Assembly (NCBI RefSeq): GCF_035975855.1
Contig: NZ_CP109055.1
Span: 9,176,001-9,240,000, forward strand
DNA length: 64,000 nucleotides
Direction of reading: 5' to 3'
DNA from: Streptomyces sp. NBC_01304
Lineage (GTDB): Bacteria > Actinomycetota > Actinomycetes > Streptomycetales > Streptomycetaceae
The notes beneath the pieces are model-generated. The model worked only from the letters and a program-made list of their open reading frames with translations, was not told the DNA's origin and did no database searches. How positions within the stretch are numbered: position 1 is the first letter of the stretch; each line of letters begins with the position of its first letter. Position numbers and translations under genes: made by a program. This document shows positions 30,175-39,097 of the stretch, one piece after another.

Positions 30175-31008
30175 TCAGAGGCTGGGTGTGGATGTCGGCG
30201 TCGCATTCGTCGTGCAGTCGACGAGGCCCTGGACGAACTTCGGCGACTGCCAGATCGCCTTGTCTTTGTCGTTCGGCAAGTACTCGACGATCGACCCGGT
30301 GCCGAGGGGCGCGCCACTGGCGAAGAAGTGCAGCGCTTCCTGGCTGAAGCCCGCGTCGTACGCTAAGGCCGACAGGCACTGGCCGGCTGCCGTGTAGGTC
30401 TTCTTCTGGCCCTCGTCTCGGGCGTAGGAGGAGAACATGGAGACCAGGCCCTTGGTCAGCTCGAGGGGCGAGCTGACCGGCTGATCCGCGCGGACTGGGT
30501 AAGCCGGCCTCAGATTCGGCTTGCCAGCTGCAGGTTTCGCGGCTCCCTTCGGCGGCGCATAGCGCTGAGGCTTGGCCCTGCTGCCGTCCGGAAGTACAGC
30601 CTTGTCGACGCACGCGTCGAAGTTCTCGCGCAGCGACCGCGAGGCCAGGAGCACGGCGCCGTCCTCGCTCACCTTGTTCAGTCCGCCGATGACTCCACCC
30701 GTGTCGTCGCTGTCCGTCTTGACGATGTAGGCCAGCGCCTCCTGCGGCATTCCCGCCTTGCGCGCCGCGCTGAGCAGGCAAGCCCCGCCGTCCTTCCTGG
30801 GACTCCTGGCGCCCTGGAAGACGAGCTTGTCCAGGGCCTTGTCGAGGTCCTTGTCGGTGACCCTGACGGGGCTCGTGGTCGGACTGGGCGCAGACGGCGC
30901 CTGGGTCGTGCGGCCGTCGCTGCTGGAGCATCCGGCGAGCAGCACGCCCGCGGCCACGGCCAGTGCTGCACCCGCAGGCGTGGCCTTACTCGTCATCCAG
31001 GTCGCCAT
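30175..31008 (-). CDS. putative secreted lipoprotein
   Basis: 277 residues. Signal peptide with lipobox: AALAVAAGVLLAGCSSSDG, Cys near 27, followed by a Ser/Thr/Pro linker. The mature part has two similar halves, each with an internal Cys pair and an ACLLSAARKAGMPQEALAYI- or CLSALAYDAGFSQEALHFF-type helix, so it may be a tandem repeat of one alpha-helical unit. Function unknown; its place at the head of the transfer block suggests a cell-surface component of conjugation. Confidence 0.72.
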   Translation of the reverse strand: MATWMTSKATPAGAALAVAAGVLLAGCSSSDGRTTQAPSAPSPTTSPVRVTDKDLDKALDKLVFQGARSPRKDGGACLLSAARKAGMPQEALAYIVKTDSDDTGGVIGGLNKVSEDGAVLLASRSLRENFDACVDKAVLPDGSRAKPQRYAPPKGAAKPAAGKPNLRPAYPVRADQPVSSPLELTKGLVSMFSSYARDEGQKKTYTAAGQCLSALAYDAGFSQEALHFFASGAPLGTGSIVEYLPNDKDKAIWQSPKFVQGLVDCTTNATPTSTPSL

Positions 31009-31180
31009 CGCTCCTCACTTCACCTCTCTTGTTGCCGCCTAGTCTGATTGAATCGACTGGCCTTTGAGGGTATCTTATCGAAACACTTATTGAGTGGCAG
31101 TCGACTGTGAGTAGGTCGCTGAGGGCATACCGGGCAGGGCTCGGGCGCACAGGGCGCCTGCGGGACTGTTCGGCTCTCGG

Positions 31181-31201
31181 GGATCAACGGAGTTGATCCG
31201 G
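31181..31201. promoter_or_regulatory. operator-like palindrome, copy a
   Basis: GATCAAC-GGA-GTTGATC-CGG. One of six copies (others start at 41109, 41511, 44179, 45847 and 51835) sharing 7-base arms, a 3-base centre ending in A, and a trailing CGG. This copy lies between the lipoprotein gene and the plus-strand gene block. Confidence 0.65.
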
Positions 31202-31377
31202 AGGGCGCTGTGACACGTCGTGTGCGTGTCGGCTACGGGTGGCCCCCTGCTGGGCGGCCGCTCGTGGGCTTCTTCGTCTCGTTCTGTGGAGGCCTGCTCG
31301 CCGTGACTGCTCTTGCTTCGGCTCGGGCCGCCACTGGTGTCGGTCTGCCGACGCTCTGGCGTAGAGAAGGGAACTTC

Positions 31378-31962
31378 ATGGGTCGACCAGGACTTCCGTA
31401 CGAATGGGATGGGAAACGCCCTATCAGCCGGGCCGAAATGGGCATGTCGATTCAGGTCAAGGGCGATGAGCTGGTGTACCGCCGCGCCGCGACCGGATCC
31501 ATACCGGAGTCGACGACGCACTACCTGATCCTCGGTGTGCGACCGCGTGATGTCCGAAGTGAATCCCGACTCGTTGACGATCATGGCCAGCACTGGCAGA
31601 CCGGCTGCGCCTGCATCAATCCGAAGGGTCTCTTCGGGGAGAGCTTTGACCGGATGGTGTGCTGGAAGGTCGGTGAGGCCGACGCTCGCGACGGCCAAAG
31701 CGTCTTCCGCATGCAGCAGCAGCGGCGCCCCGTCGGCTCAAGTGGCCAGTGGGAGAACTGGAAACCGGCGTTCCAGGTCCAGGCGACCGGATGGTCCGGG
31801 CGGCCGTACGCGTTCAGGGCGAGCGCAGTGGCGTATCTGCGGTGGCTGCCGAAGGAGCAGCCGGGCTTCGAGTGGCGCGGCCGTGTCTCGCAGGACGTGA
31901 GCGGGTTCGCCGGCCGACCGCACACCGTGTATCCGGACGGCATCGTTGTGCCCGACAACTGA
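31378..31962 (+). CDS. hypothetical protein, start of plus-strand block
   Basis: 194 residues from ATG 31378 (GAAGGGAA upstream); the frame stays open to a GTG at 31210, but the ATG has the better signal. Soluble, Trp-rich (YEWDG, HWQTGCAC, CWKVGE, WENWKPAFQVQ, YLRWLP, EWRGRVS). No family recognised. Palindrome copy a is 177 bases upstream, so the promoter and operator probably lie in the 31009-31377 intergenic stretch. Confidence 0.6.
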   Translation: MGRPGLPYEWDGKRPISRAEMGMSIQVKGDELVYRRAATGSIPESTTHYLILGVRPRDVRSESRLVDDHGQHWQTGCACINPKGLFGESFDRMVCWKVGEADARDGQSVFRMQQQRRPVGSSGQWENWKPAFQVQATGWSGRPYAFRASAVAYLRWLPKEQPGFEWRGRVSQDVSGFAGRPHTVYPDGIVVPDN

Positions 31963-32306
31963 TGCGGGCCCGTTGTTCTTCCCCACGCTCCAGCGGTACC
32001 AGCACCCAGGCCAATGGGCCGACACCGCAGCCCGGTACATAGAACTCGAACCGCGCCTCAACTCCGACGAGTTGGATCCCGGCGCTTAACGCTGTGTGCG
32101 TCACATGAAGGCGCGAACCCGTAAAGAACGACCCCGCCACCGGATGAAGGCCCGTGAATGTGGAGACCTGATTTCCCGGCAGCTATTCGTCACGCATGCA
32201 GGCAGCGCGCGCATCACAACCGGCGGCTGAACCAACGACAGTCCAGAGCGCATCAGCAATGTCGCGCCCAAGGCTGTCGCATCTCGGCAGCTATGAGGGA
32301 GGAACA
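31963..32306. other. 344-base gap, nothing certain
   Basis: No convincing gene. A 41-codon plus-strand frame starting near 32107 (MKARTRKERPRHRMKA) is possible but has no ribosome-binding site. The stretch probably holds the promoter of the 32.3-38.9 kb operon. Confidence 0.4.
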
Positions 32307-32555
32307 GTGGAGTGGGACCGAATCGACCTGGAGATCGGCGACCGAGTCCAGATGACGATGCCCTGGTCTGAGGTCTGTATGCACCTGCGCGTCGCGGAGA
32401 AGACCCTCGAAGCCAAGGTCCTCGAACGCGGCACTCCGCTCTTCAAGGACGGCCGGGAGTTCTCGGCGCCGATCACATGGGGCGAGGCCGGGATCTACAC
32501 CGACTCGACCACGAACAAGCCCTACACCTACAACGTCGAAAAGGTGGCTGCCTGA
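32307..32555 (+). CDS. hypothetical protein, first gene of the 32-39 kb operon
   Basis: 82 residues from GTG 32307, with GGGAGG five bases upstream, which decides the start over longer in-frame alternatives. Sequence is beta-rich (DLEIGDRVQMTMPWSEVCMHL, APITWGEAGIYT). No family recognised. Its stop is one base before the next start. Confidence 0.6.
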   Translation: MEWDRIDLEIGDRVQMTMPWSEVCMHLRVAEKTLEAKVLERGTPLFKDGREFSAPITWGEAGIYTDSTTNKPYTYNVEKVAA

Positions 32556-32556
32556 A

Positions 32557-33024
32557 ATGCCGAAAATTCCCGAGCTGGGCATGGATGACGACCTTCCCGG
32601 TGCGCAGTACGCCCGGGAGACCAAGAAGCAGCTGATCGTGGGCGGCACCGAGACCGGCGTTCACCGGTTCGACAGGCTGCCCTCGTACGAGGGCTGGGCC
32701 GGTATGTGCGCATGCGGGTTCGAGACGCCGGAGCCCTCGTACGACTCCATGGGCCCGCTGCTGAGGGCGATCCGAGAGCACCTGGAACGCGATGTCTTCC
32801 CTGCGGTCGACGAGGCCCTGCTGCTGAAGGAAGCCCAGATAACCAAGCTCGGAAAGTTGATCGGCTATCACCGCCTGGTCGGGACGACCGAAGAGCACGG
32901 CACCCGGCACGTGGGCTGGCTCGTCGCCGGGACGCGCGGATTGATGCGCATCGAGGACGGCGCGGAGTTCGGCTCCTTCCAGGGCTCGTGGATCAAGTTC
33001 AGCACCGAGAAGCAGGAGGGCTGA
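32557..33024 (+). CDS. hypothetical protein with CxCG motif
   Basis: 155 residues. A W-x(3)-CACG segment (YEGWAGMCACGFETPE), followed about 20 residues later by IREHLERD, resembles a small zinc-ribbon or knuckle in which the second half is His. The C-terminal half is unrelated beta-rich sequence (HRLVGTTEEHGTRHVGWLVAGTRGLMRI). Function unknown. Confidence 0.55.
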   Translation: MPKIPELGMDDDLPGAQYARETKKQLIVGGTETGVHRFDRLPSYEGWAGMCACGFETPEPSYDSMGPLLRAIREHLERDVFPAVDEALLLKEAQITKLGKLIGYHRLVGTTEEHGTRHVGWLVAGTRGLMRIEDGAEFGSFQGSWIKFSTEKQEG

Positions 33025-33026
33025 AC

Positions 33027-33719
33027 ATGATCGGTGGAGTGGTCGGCTACACCTACCAGGCCGAGAACCTGTGTCCGAGCTGCACGAAGAAGGCGCTGCG
33101 CGCGAACGGCATCAAGGTGCAGAACGGCAAGCCGCACGAGGATGCGATCCGCCGCGCAGCACAGAACCTCAAGATTGACTTCGATGACGAGCGCTCCTAC
33201 GACTCCGACGACTTTCCGAAGGCGGTTACGGAGCAGCAGTGCGAGACCAAGCTGACCGAGCTTCCGGACGGGGAGACCGGCAGCATCTCCGACGAGCGGT
33301 GCACCGGGGACAACTGCGGCAAGCGGCTGGTGCTCGGGGAGAAGTCTCCGACGCATACAGCGCTGACCCGGTACGTGCGGGACTCGTACGAGCTGCCGCA
33401 TACCCTGGCCCGCACCGTCGCGCAGACGCTGCGCGAATGGGGCCTCTCGCACCCGGAGTTCATCGACGAGGACAACGTCCGCCAGGCCGCGGCACTGCAC
33501 CCCCACGGCTACGACACCGTACGCCTCACCCCGAACGGGCGGTCGACGGTGCTCATGCCCACTCCGGCCTATGACGGCGACTGGTGCTTCTACTGCCAAC
33601 AGCCGTGGGAGAAACACCTGTTCACCTGCTCCACCTGCGGCATCGATGTGCCGGCGGACGTGCCCCACACCCACCAGGTCCCCGTCACAGGCCAGCAGAA
33701 GTTCCGCCCCATGGCCTGA
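33027..33719 (+). CDS. hypothetical zinc-ribbon protein
   Basis: 230 residues, ATG two bases after the previous stop. CPSC near residue 12, further Cys at CTGDNCG in the middle, and a C-terminal pair of CxxC knuckles (WCFYCQQPW, FTCSTCGID). A helical middle (THTALTRYVRDSYELPHTLARTVAQTLREW) separates them. The Cys pattern suggests two structural zincs. No known family. Confidence 0.6.
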   Translation: MIGGVVGYTYQAENLCPSCTKKALRANGIKVQNGKPHEDAIRRAAQNLKIDFDDERSYDSDDFPKAVTEQQCETKLTELPDGETGSISDERCTGDNCGKRLVLGEKSPTHTALTRYVRDSYELPHTLARTVAQTLREWGLSHPEFIDEDNVRQAAALHPHGYDTVRLTPNGRSTVLMPTPAYDGDWCFYCQQPWEKHLFTCSTCGIDVPADVPHTHQVPVTGQQKFRPMA

Positions 33720-33830
33720 TGGCCGGCCCGGCCGACGAGCAGCGAAAGCCGTCCCCCTATTCGGTATTCGACGGATTCGATTCCCGCCCCGGTGCTCAGC
33801 GTTATCCGCAACGTCGAGAGGAGAGCTCGC

Positions 33831-34172
33831 GTGGCTCACATCAAGGCCGAACACATCGAGAGAACGACAGGCACGTACTTGCTTCCGTGCGGCTGCAAGA
33901 TCTACGTCTACTTTCCCGGTGGAACAATTCACTTCAACAGCGGCTGGGTTACCACGAAGTGCTCGGACCTCCTGTCTCGCTGGAATGCCTACATGACGGA
34001 GGCCCACCGAGGAGAGAGCTGGGCATCACTCACTCTCTACCTCGACTGCCTACGACACGTGGGGGCATGGCCGGGGCGCATCTCCAAGATCGAAAGACTC
34101 CAGTCCTATTACCCGAACCCGACCGGCAAGACTGACGACACGAAGGAGTCGCGTGAAATCAGCGCAGCCTAG
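33831..34172 (+). CDS. hypothetical protein
   Basis: 113 residues from GTG 33831 with GAGAGGAG upstream. Contains PCGCKIYVYFPGGTIHFNSGW, then a helical part with CSDLLSRWNAYM and LYLDCLRHVG. Cys residues could bind a metal. No family recognised. Its end overlaps the next start by 20 bases. Confidence 0.55.
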   Translation: MAHIKAEHIERTTGTYLLPCGCKIYVYFPGGTIHFNSGWVTTKCSDLLSRWNAYMTEAHRGESWASLTLYLDCLRHVGAWPGRISKIERLQSYYPNPTGKTDDTKESREISAA

Positions 34173-34620
34173 GATCCGCGTCCGGATACAGCACCCCGAC
34201 GAGCCCGACGCATACCCGCTGCATGAATTCCTCGACGAGGATGCAGCAGCAATTCGCGCAGGCGTCAAGTTCCCGTACATTGCCGAGATTATTGACGCCG
34301 ATGACAAGGTCCTTACTGACATCTCGAACCTGGTAGCAGACCCCGGGCACGAGGGAATCTACATGCAGCCAGCAGATATCGGCGACCCATGGCTGGCGTA
34401 CTACTCCGCCGACCACTGGACCTCCGAATGCGGAATCCAGGTGGGAGCGCTGGCCAGACAACGGGGCCTGATTTACGCAGTGTTGGGCTTCCATCAAGTC
34501 GATCACGAATACGGCGACGAGGGCTACAACACCGGCTACCTCATCTGCCGACCCGCAACCGGCGGCAGACCGCTCCTGGTGTGGGTCGGCAACCTCGTCC
34601 CAGTTCTGGAGCTGCCATGA
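34153..34620 (+). CDS. hypothetical protein
   Basis: 155 residues from GTG 34153. Mixed alpha/beta, acidic (IRIQHPDEPDAYPLHEFLDEDAA; PYIAEIIDADDKVL). No Cys pairs, membrane segments or known motif. The stop overlaps the next ATG (ATGA). Confidence 0.5.
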   Translation: MKSAQPRIRVRIQHPDEPDAYPLHEFLDEDAAAIRAGVKFPYIAEIIDADDKVLTDISNLVADPGHEGIYMQPADIGDPWLAYYSADHWTSECGIQVGALARQRGLIYAVLGFHQVDHEYGDEGYNTGYLICRPATGGRPLLVWVGNLVPVLELP

Positions 34621-34844
34621 AGAACACCCTTGGCCCCGAAGGCTGGACGGTCGTGCACCGTACGCGTCAACGGCACTACGACGGCCGCTTTTACGGCCAG
34701 TTCCTCGGCGTCCGCGAGGGCGACATTGCATCGGAGGAGGCCGGCGACCACCTGGCGGAGCACGCCACATCGCTCGGCAAACACCTCCAGCGGATTGGTG
34801 CCCTGTCCATTGCGGTTTTCGCGGACGGGGAGGTTGAGGACTGA
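34617..34844 (+). CDS. hypothetical small protein
   Basis: 75 residues; ATG overlaps the upstream stop and the stop shares one base with the next ATG (TGATG). Contains GWTVVHRTRQRHYDGRFYGQF and a helix (EEAGDHLAEHATSLGKHLQRI). No family recognised. Confidence 0.5.
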   Translation: MKNTLGPEGWTVVHRTRQRHYDGRFYGQFLGVREGDIASEEAGDHLAEHATSLGKHLQRIGALSIAVFADGEVED

Positions 34845-35311
34845 TGCGCGCGACGTTGCAGACGCTGATGCTCAACCTCCAGCACGCGGCATACCAGTCC
34901 ACGCCGGGTGCTCCGATCAAGGACTACGGCCCGCAGGGCAAGGGCCCGATGGGCGAGTATCTCCGGCCGACGACCGAGGGCGAGGCCGAGAAGCGCCGCC
35001 TCGACTTCGAGCAGCTGTCCGCCGAACTGCCTGAGCGTGATCCCGGCACCTACGCGGCGTGGCTGGCCGATTTCGAGTTCTGGCGGGCGGGCGACTTGAG
35101 CGTGCGTATGCCGCGCGTGGACGCCTACGAGAAGCGCGACGAGGACGGTCTGAGGATCTTCCGTGGCCATCGGCTGGTCAACACCCGCGAAACCGCTCCC
35201 TGGTTCGACGACGAGGAGCAGAAGGCGTTCGTATGGAAGTGCCGGCGCTGCGGCTTTACCGGGCACGACGGTGACCTCATCGGCGCCCCTCGGTGTGAGT
35301 CGGGCGCATGA
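34844..35311 (+). CDS. hypothetical protein with C-terminal zinc ribbon half
   Basis: 155 residues. Helical N-terminal half (LQTLMLNLQHAAYQ, RRLDFEQLSAELPERDPGTYAAWLADFEFW), then a Cys motif at the end (VWKCRRCGFTGHDG). The FRGHRLVN segment recurs as IEGHRLVKD in the 35567 protein, so the two may be related. Function unknown. Confidence 0.55.
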   Translation: MRATLQTLMLNLQHAAYQSTPGAPIKDYGPQGKGPMGEYLRPTTEGEAEKRRLDFEQLSAELPERDPGTYAAWLADFEFWRAGDLSVRMPRVDAYEKRDEDGLRIFRGHRLVNTRETAPWFDDEEQKAFVWKCRRCGFTGHDGDLIGAPRCESGA

Positions 35312-35559
35312 CCTGCAGCGTCTACGTCGGCCCCGAGTGGCCGGACGGCGGGCCCGAGCCCGAACCTCAGAGTCATTTCTACTGCACCAACGGCGAATGC
35401 CCCAGCGCATTCGGCGACGGTCAAGGACCCGTTCCCAATACCCGGAAGTACAAGGTGCCTGGCGGGTTCATCTGTGAGCTGTGCGCAGAGGTGCACGACA
35501 TCGAGGCATCCGCCGAGGCAGCCGCAACTCCCGCCGTGCCCACGGTCTTTCCCTCATAG
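35308..35559 (+). CDS. hypothetical small zinc-finger-like protein
   Basis: 83 residues, ATG overlaps the upstream stop. FYCTNGECPSAFG and GFICELCAEVHDIE give CX4C and CX2C pairs about 30 residues apart, which is a zinc-finger-like spacing. No family recognised. Confidence 0.55.
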   Translation: MTCSVYVGPEWPDGGPEPEPQSHFYCTNGECPSAFGDGQGPVPNTRKYKVPGGFICELCAEVHDIEASAEAAATPAVPTVFPS

Positions 35560-35566
35560 GAGCGTC

Positions 35567-36451
35567 ATGCGCTGTTCCACCGTCCCCTCCTCCATCTCTC
35601 CGGCCGACGACCCATGTACAGGTGAGGCCACCCACATGCTCCTGGGCTCGATGCGCGACGGTGAGACCGGCACGCGAGAGCCGTTCATGGACCCCGTCTG
35701 CAGGCCGTGCGGCGAGTCCTTTGCTCGGCGCCCCACGCTCAAGGCCCGACTCGTGCCGCTGCACGTGCACATGACGGAGAGCGCGTTCATCGAGATCATC
35801 GAAGGACACCGGCTGGTCAAGGACCCCGACCACGAAGCCCGGTGCTTCGACTGCGGCACGACCGGCAGCCCGACGTGGTTCCGATTTCAGACCAACGGCT
35901 GCTCCGGCCGCCCGGAGTTCATCACCATGCTGCACCAGCCGCGCGAAACCTTCCAGGACCCCCTCGACGTGTGGGCCGCGAAATCCGCACGCCTCTGGTG
36001 GGACTACGCCGTCGACTACCTCCACATGCACATCGAGGACTGGCGGGTGGTCACCGACGACGCGCAGCACAGCGCCTACTTCATGTTCCGCGACCGCGAG
36101 TACGGCCTACGGCACAACCTGCTCGGCCGCCGGTTCGGAGCGGTGAAGTTGCCCAACCGTGGCCGCCCCGAGCCGGAGATCCTCAACCCTGAACTCGACC
36201 CCTACGACCAGGCCGTCTTCTACTTCCACGGCCGGATGACGGACTCCGGGGCCGAACCATTCGCCACCTGGACACCCGGCCACACGAACATCACCGCCCG
36301 AGAGCTGATCATCCTCTACACCCCCGAGGGCGCGATCAGCGAAGTCCTCCGCGTCCCGGGCCTGTGGCCGTGGGCCGAGACCACCGGCGCCATCTGCGAC
36401 GCGTTCGGCCCGATCAGCCGCGTCAAGCTCCAGACCCTCATCAACGAGTAG
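35567..36451 (+). CDS. hypothetical Cys-motif protein, largest of the operon
   Basis: 294 residues from ATG 35567 (AGGAG nine bases before it); the open frame upstream lies inside the previous gene. Cys motifs at CTGEATH, PVCRPCGES and RCFDCGTTG, then a mixed domain (LWWDYAVDYLHMHIEDWRVV; DQAVFYFHGRM). The region IIEGHRLVKD echoes the 34844 protein. No catalytic signature found. Confidence 0.55.
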   Translation: MRCSTVPSSISPADDPCTGEATHMLLGSMRDGETGTREPFMDPVCRPCGESFARRPTLKARLVPLHVHMTESAFIEIIEGHRLVKDPDHEARCFDCGTTGSPTWFRFQTNGCSGRPEFITMLHQPRETFQDPLDVWAAKSARLWWDYAVDYLHMHIEDWRVVTDDAQHSAYFMFRDREYGLRHNLLGRRFGAVKLPNRGRPEPEILNPELDPYDQAVFYFHGRMTDSGAEPFATWTPGHTNITARELIILYTPEGAISEVLRVPGLWPWAETTGAICDAFGPISRVKLQTLINE

Positions 36452-36462
36452 GAGAACAAGGG

Positions 36463-37026
36463 ATGCAACCACACTTCGAATTCGAGCAGGTCGACCCCGA
36501 CAACGAATACCGCCTGCGCGTGACCCTGCAGAGCACCGGCGAGGCCCTCGGCGTCACCTACAAGACCAAGGGGGCCGGCTGGGTCGCCGAACACGCCGGC
36601 CTCACCGGTAGGCAGGGCGCGGTGCACGGCTTCGGCAACGAGCGCCTGGCCGCCGAGTTCCTGTACTGGTTCAAGGCCCCCGAGCAGTCCGACCGCACCA
36701 ATCCCATCGACAGGCCCCGCCCGCTCAACCCCGAACTGCTCCCGAAGCACGGGGCGCTGGTCTCCCTCGTTCCGATCAACGATGGAGACTTCCTCGTCGA
36801 CCTCAACACCCGAGGGCTTGGGGCGGGCATCGGCTACCTCGAGCAGCGCGACGACGGCCGGTACGAGGTGAGGGTGCGGCACTCCGCGGTCGGCAGCGCA
36901 GATACGCCGGAGACCGGGCTGTGGGCATGCCTCAAGGCCCACACAGGGACCGAGCCCTACAGCAAGATCATCGAGGGCTTCGAGCCGCACGAACATCCCA
37001 CTCGTACCGCCCCCGGGGACAACTGA
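36463..37026 (+). CDS. hypothetical protein
   Basis: 187 residues from ATG 36463, eleven bases after the previous stop. Beta-rich start (FEFEQVDPDNEYRLRVTLQ), WVAEHAGLTGRQGAVHGFGNERLAAEFLYW in the middle, and YEVRVRHSAVG near the end. No Cys pairs, no known domain. Confidence 0.5.
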   Translation: MQPHFEFEQVDPDNEYRLRVTLQSTGEALGVTYKTKGAGWVAEHAGLTGRQGAVHGFGNERLAAEFLYWFKAPEQSDRTNPIDRPRPLNPELLPKHGALVSLVPINDGDFLVDLNTRGLGAGIGYLEQRDDGRYEVRVRHSAVGSADTPETGLWACLKAHTGTEPYSKIIEGFEPHEHPTRTAPGDN

Positions 37027-37126
37027 AATCTGAAGGTGGTCCCGTGCGCACAGTGAACGTGGGTGCGGTTCCGGTCCGATCCCGGAACGGGGCACCCAGC
37101 TATGCGAATTCAATAGAGGAGGGGAA

Positions 37127-37780
37127 TTGGGGTACAACGAGGCGCAACGCGCGAACATGTGTATCGCGTATGCGCGAGAGCAGCTTGCAGCGGCCCGAAA
37201 GTGCCGCCTGGCAGCCAACCCGACTGGCGGATGGCAGCCCGCCATGAGACACGCCGAGTACTTCCGTGCGCGCGCCGTAGAACTGCGGCGCACCGCGAAA
37301 TCCAAGGGACAGGCACCGCGAGCAGGGAAATACACCCACTGCACAAAGTGCGGCAACGGTCTGGCCGTCCCCTCCCACGTCTACGCAGGCGGCTACCCCT
37401 GGTGCGACGACTGCGTGGCCCAACACGGGGTGGACGGACTGCGCTGGCCCGGGTTCCCGCTGATCCGTATACGCCTCGACGAGAACGGCGAGCCCGTCCA
37501 CCAGGCGTGGCAAGCGTGGGACAAGACCTGGGCGCCGATTCCAGGGTTTGCTTCGGCCGGCCGGATCTTCATGGCCAAGCCGTACTCGGAGGGTGGCTAC
37601 CCCCACGTCGTCACCGAGAGGCAGTTCCGGAACTCCTACGTCGAGGACACGTACGACGGCTACCTCCGCCGCACCTTCGACGTTGAGGGGCCGAACGGAG
37701 AGACCGTTCACATCATCACGTGCACCGGCGTGAGCACGGGCAAGATCTTGCGTATCTGCTGGAAGGAAGAGGAGAAGTGA
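37127..37780 (+). CDS. hypothetical protein with central zinc ribbon
   Basis: 217 residues from a TTG start at 37127; GAGGAGGGG seven bases before it is the strongest ribosome-binding site in this operon and decides the start. A basic helical N-terminus (AREQLAAARKCRLAA) precedes HCTKCGNGL and PWCDDCVAQH, two CxxC knuckles about 25 residues apart, then a beta-rich domain. Function unknown. Confidence 0.6.
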   Translation: MGYNEAQRANMCIAYAREQLAAARKCRLAANPTGGWQPAMRHAEYFRARAVELRRTAKSKGQAPRAGKYTHCTKCGNGLAVPSHVYAGGYPWCDDCVAQHGVDGLRWPGFPLIRIRLDENGEPVHQAWQAWDKTWAPIPGFASAGRIFMAKPYSEGGYPHVVTERQFRNSYVEDTYDGYLRRTFDVEGPNGETVHIITCTGVSTGKILRICWKEEEK

Positions 37781-38229
37781 GCAGGGCTCGAACGGTCGAA
37801 GTGGTCTGGTACTACCGGGCCCCGCGCGGCGGCATGAGGCAGGACGAGACCGCGGAGCGCAAGACGGACGTGGTCCTCCTGGAGGAGCACGCCGATCAAC
37901 ACAACTCGTCACCGTGGGTGTTCGGCGAGATCCGCGCCAAACTCGCCACGAAGCACTACGAGAACAGGTTTGTGGCCAACAGCATCTTCGCCGACAGCAT
38001 CACGAGCGTCTGCAACTGTGAGTCGACCGAGGCGTGCGAGTACACCGAGTTCGACGGCCGCCGGTTCAGCCTCAGCGACGGCTCGCGTATCGGCAGCATG
38101 ACGATCCGCGAGAACGTGCCGAACCCGCACGAGGGCTACCTGAACTCCAGGCTCGGAGCAGAGAACGTCAAGAAGCAGTGGGCCGAGCTGACGCTGGCCG
38201 CGATCATCGAGCAGGAGGGGCACCGGTGA
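37777..38229 (+). CDS. hypothetical protein
   Basis: 150 residues; GTG overlaps the upstream stop (GTGA). VVWYYRAPRGGMRQDETAERK at the N-terminus, a Cys cluster CNCESTEACEY in the middle, and a helical end (KKQWAELTLAAIIEQEG). No family recognised. Confidence 0.5.
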   Translation: MSRARTVEVVWYYRAPRGGMRQDETAERKTDVVLLEEHADQHNSSPWVFGEIRAKLATKHYENRFVANSIFADSITSVCNCESTEACEYTEFDGRRFSLSDGSRIGSMTIRENVPNPHEGYLNSRLGAENVKKQWAELTLAAIIEQEGHR

Positions 38230-38534
38230 GCGACGTGCAGGAGCACCTGGCGAAGATGCTGCGGATCGTCGGCATCGAGAAGATCACCACTCGGAACATC
38301 GAGAAGGTGTGGGTCCGCATCCGGATGTGGGAGGGCGCCGTCCGGTGTTCTCGCTGGGACCCTGACGCCGGCGAGCAGCGCTTCACCGCGGTCGAGGAGG
38401 TCAGTGAGAACGTCGGCATGGCCGCAGCCGACGGCACGACGAAGCTGACGGACGTGCAGTTCGATAGACAGCTCGCACACAACGTTCGGGTCGAGGCCGA
38501 GAAGTCGTACGAGTCCGTAGCCTGCTTCCCCTGA
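38226..38534 (+). CDS. hypothetical small protein
   Basis: 102 residues; GTG overlaps the upstream stop. EHLAKMLRIVGIEKITTRNIEKVWVRIRMW and KLTDVQFDRQLAHNVRVEAEKS are the recognisable secondary-structure blocks. No known family. Confidence 0.5.
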   Translation: MSDVQEHLAKMLRIVGIEKITTRNIEKVWVRIRMWEGAVRCSRWDPDAGEQRFTAVEEVSENVGMAAADGTTKLTDVQFDRQLAHNVRVEAEKSYESVACFP

Positions 38535-38543
38535 GAGGCCACG

Positions 38544-38864
38544 ATGAACGAGCGAGTGAAGACCGTCGTCGTCAGCTCGGCGGAGTTGCTCACCGCGCCG
38601 TGGAGCAGCCTCCACCACATGCCGCTTCCCGCACCGAGCGACTTGGCCCAGGATCTGGTGCGGTCCCACCGCCTGATCGGACGACTACAGCAGGCGCACG
38701 AGACAGAAGGCAGTGCGGAAGAGTGGCAGTCCGCGATGAGGATCATCACGGACACAGCCGCGGCACGGGCCAGGACCAGATCCAGCCATACCGAGAAGAT
38801 CCGGCAGCTCGCTGCCGACAAGAAGTACCTGATCGACAACGGGCTCTGCCAACAGGAGCGGTAG
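38544..38864 (+). CDS. hypothetical protein, last gene of the operon
   Basis: 106 residues, mostly helical (LAQDLVRSHRLIGRLQQAHETEG, MRIITDTAAARARTRSSHTEKIRQLAADKKYLID). No family recognised. A classic terminator follows 23 bases after its stop. Confidence 0.55.
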   Translation: MNERVKTVVVSSAELLTAPWSSLHHMPLPAPSDLAQDLVRSHRLIGRLQQAHETEGSAEEWQSAMRIITDTAAARARTRSSHTEKIRQLAADKKYLIDNGLCQQER

Positions 38865-38887
38865 ACCCAAGGACACCACAGCAGCTC

Positions 38888-38919
38888 AGCGGCTCACCGA
38901 TTCGGGTGGGCCGCTTTTG
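38888..38919 (+). terminator. Rho-independent terminator of the 32-39 kb operon
   Basis: AGCGGCTCACC (38888-38898), a 6-base loop, GGTGGGCCGCT (38905-38915) with one wobble, then TTTT. Confidence 0.88.
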
Positions 38920-39097
38920 CTATGCCCGAGAGGAGTCTCAATGACCATTTGCACCCAGGAGACAGGAGAGGCAGCCTCGTGACGGACTCAACCCAGCCAC
39001 CGCGCCACCCGAACCCGCCCGATCACTGCGACGCATCCTGCGCCGCGAGGTACCCGGCCTCCTCGGCGTCCTAGCCGAGGAGGAGGACTTCCTCGCC

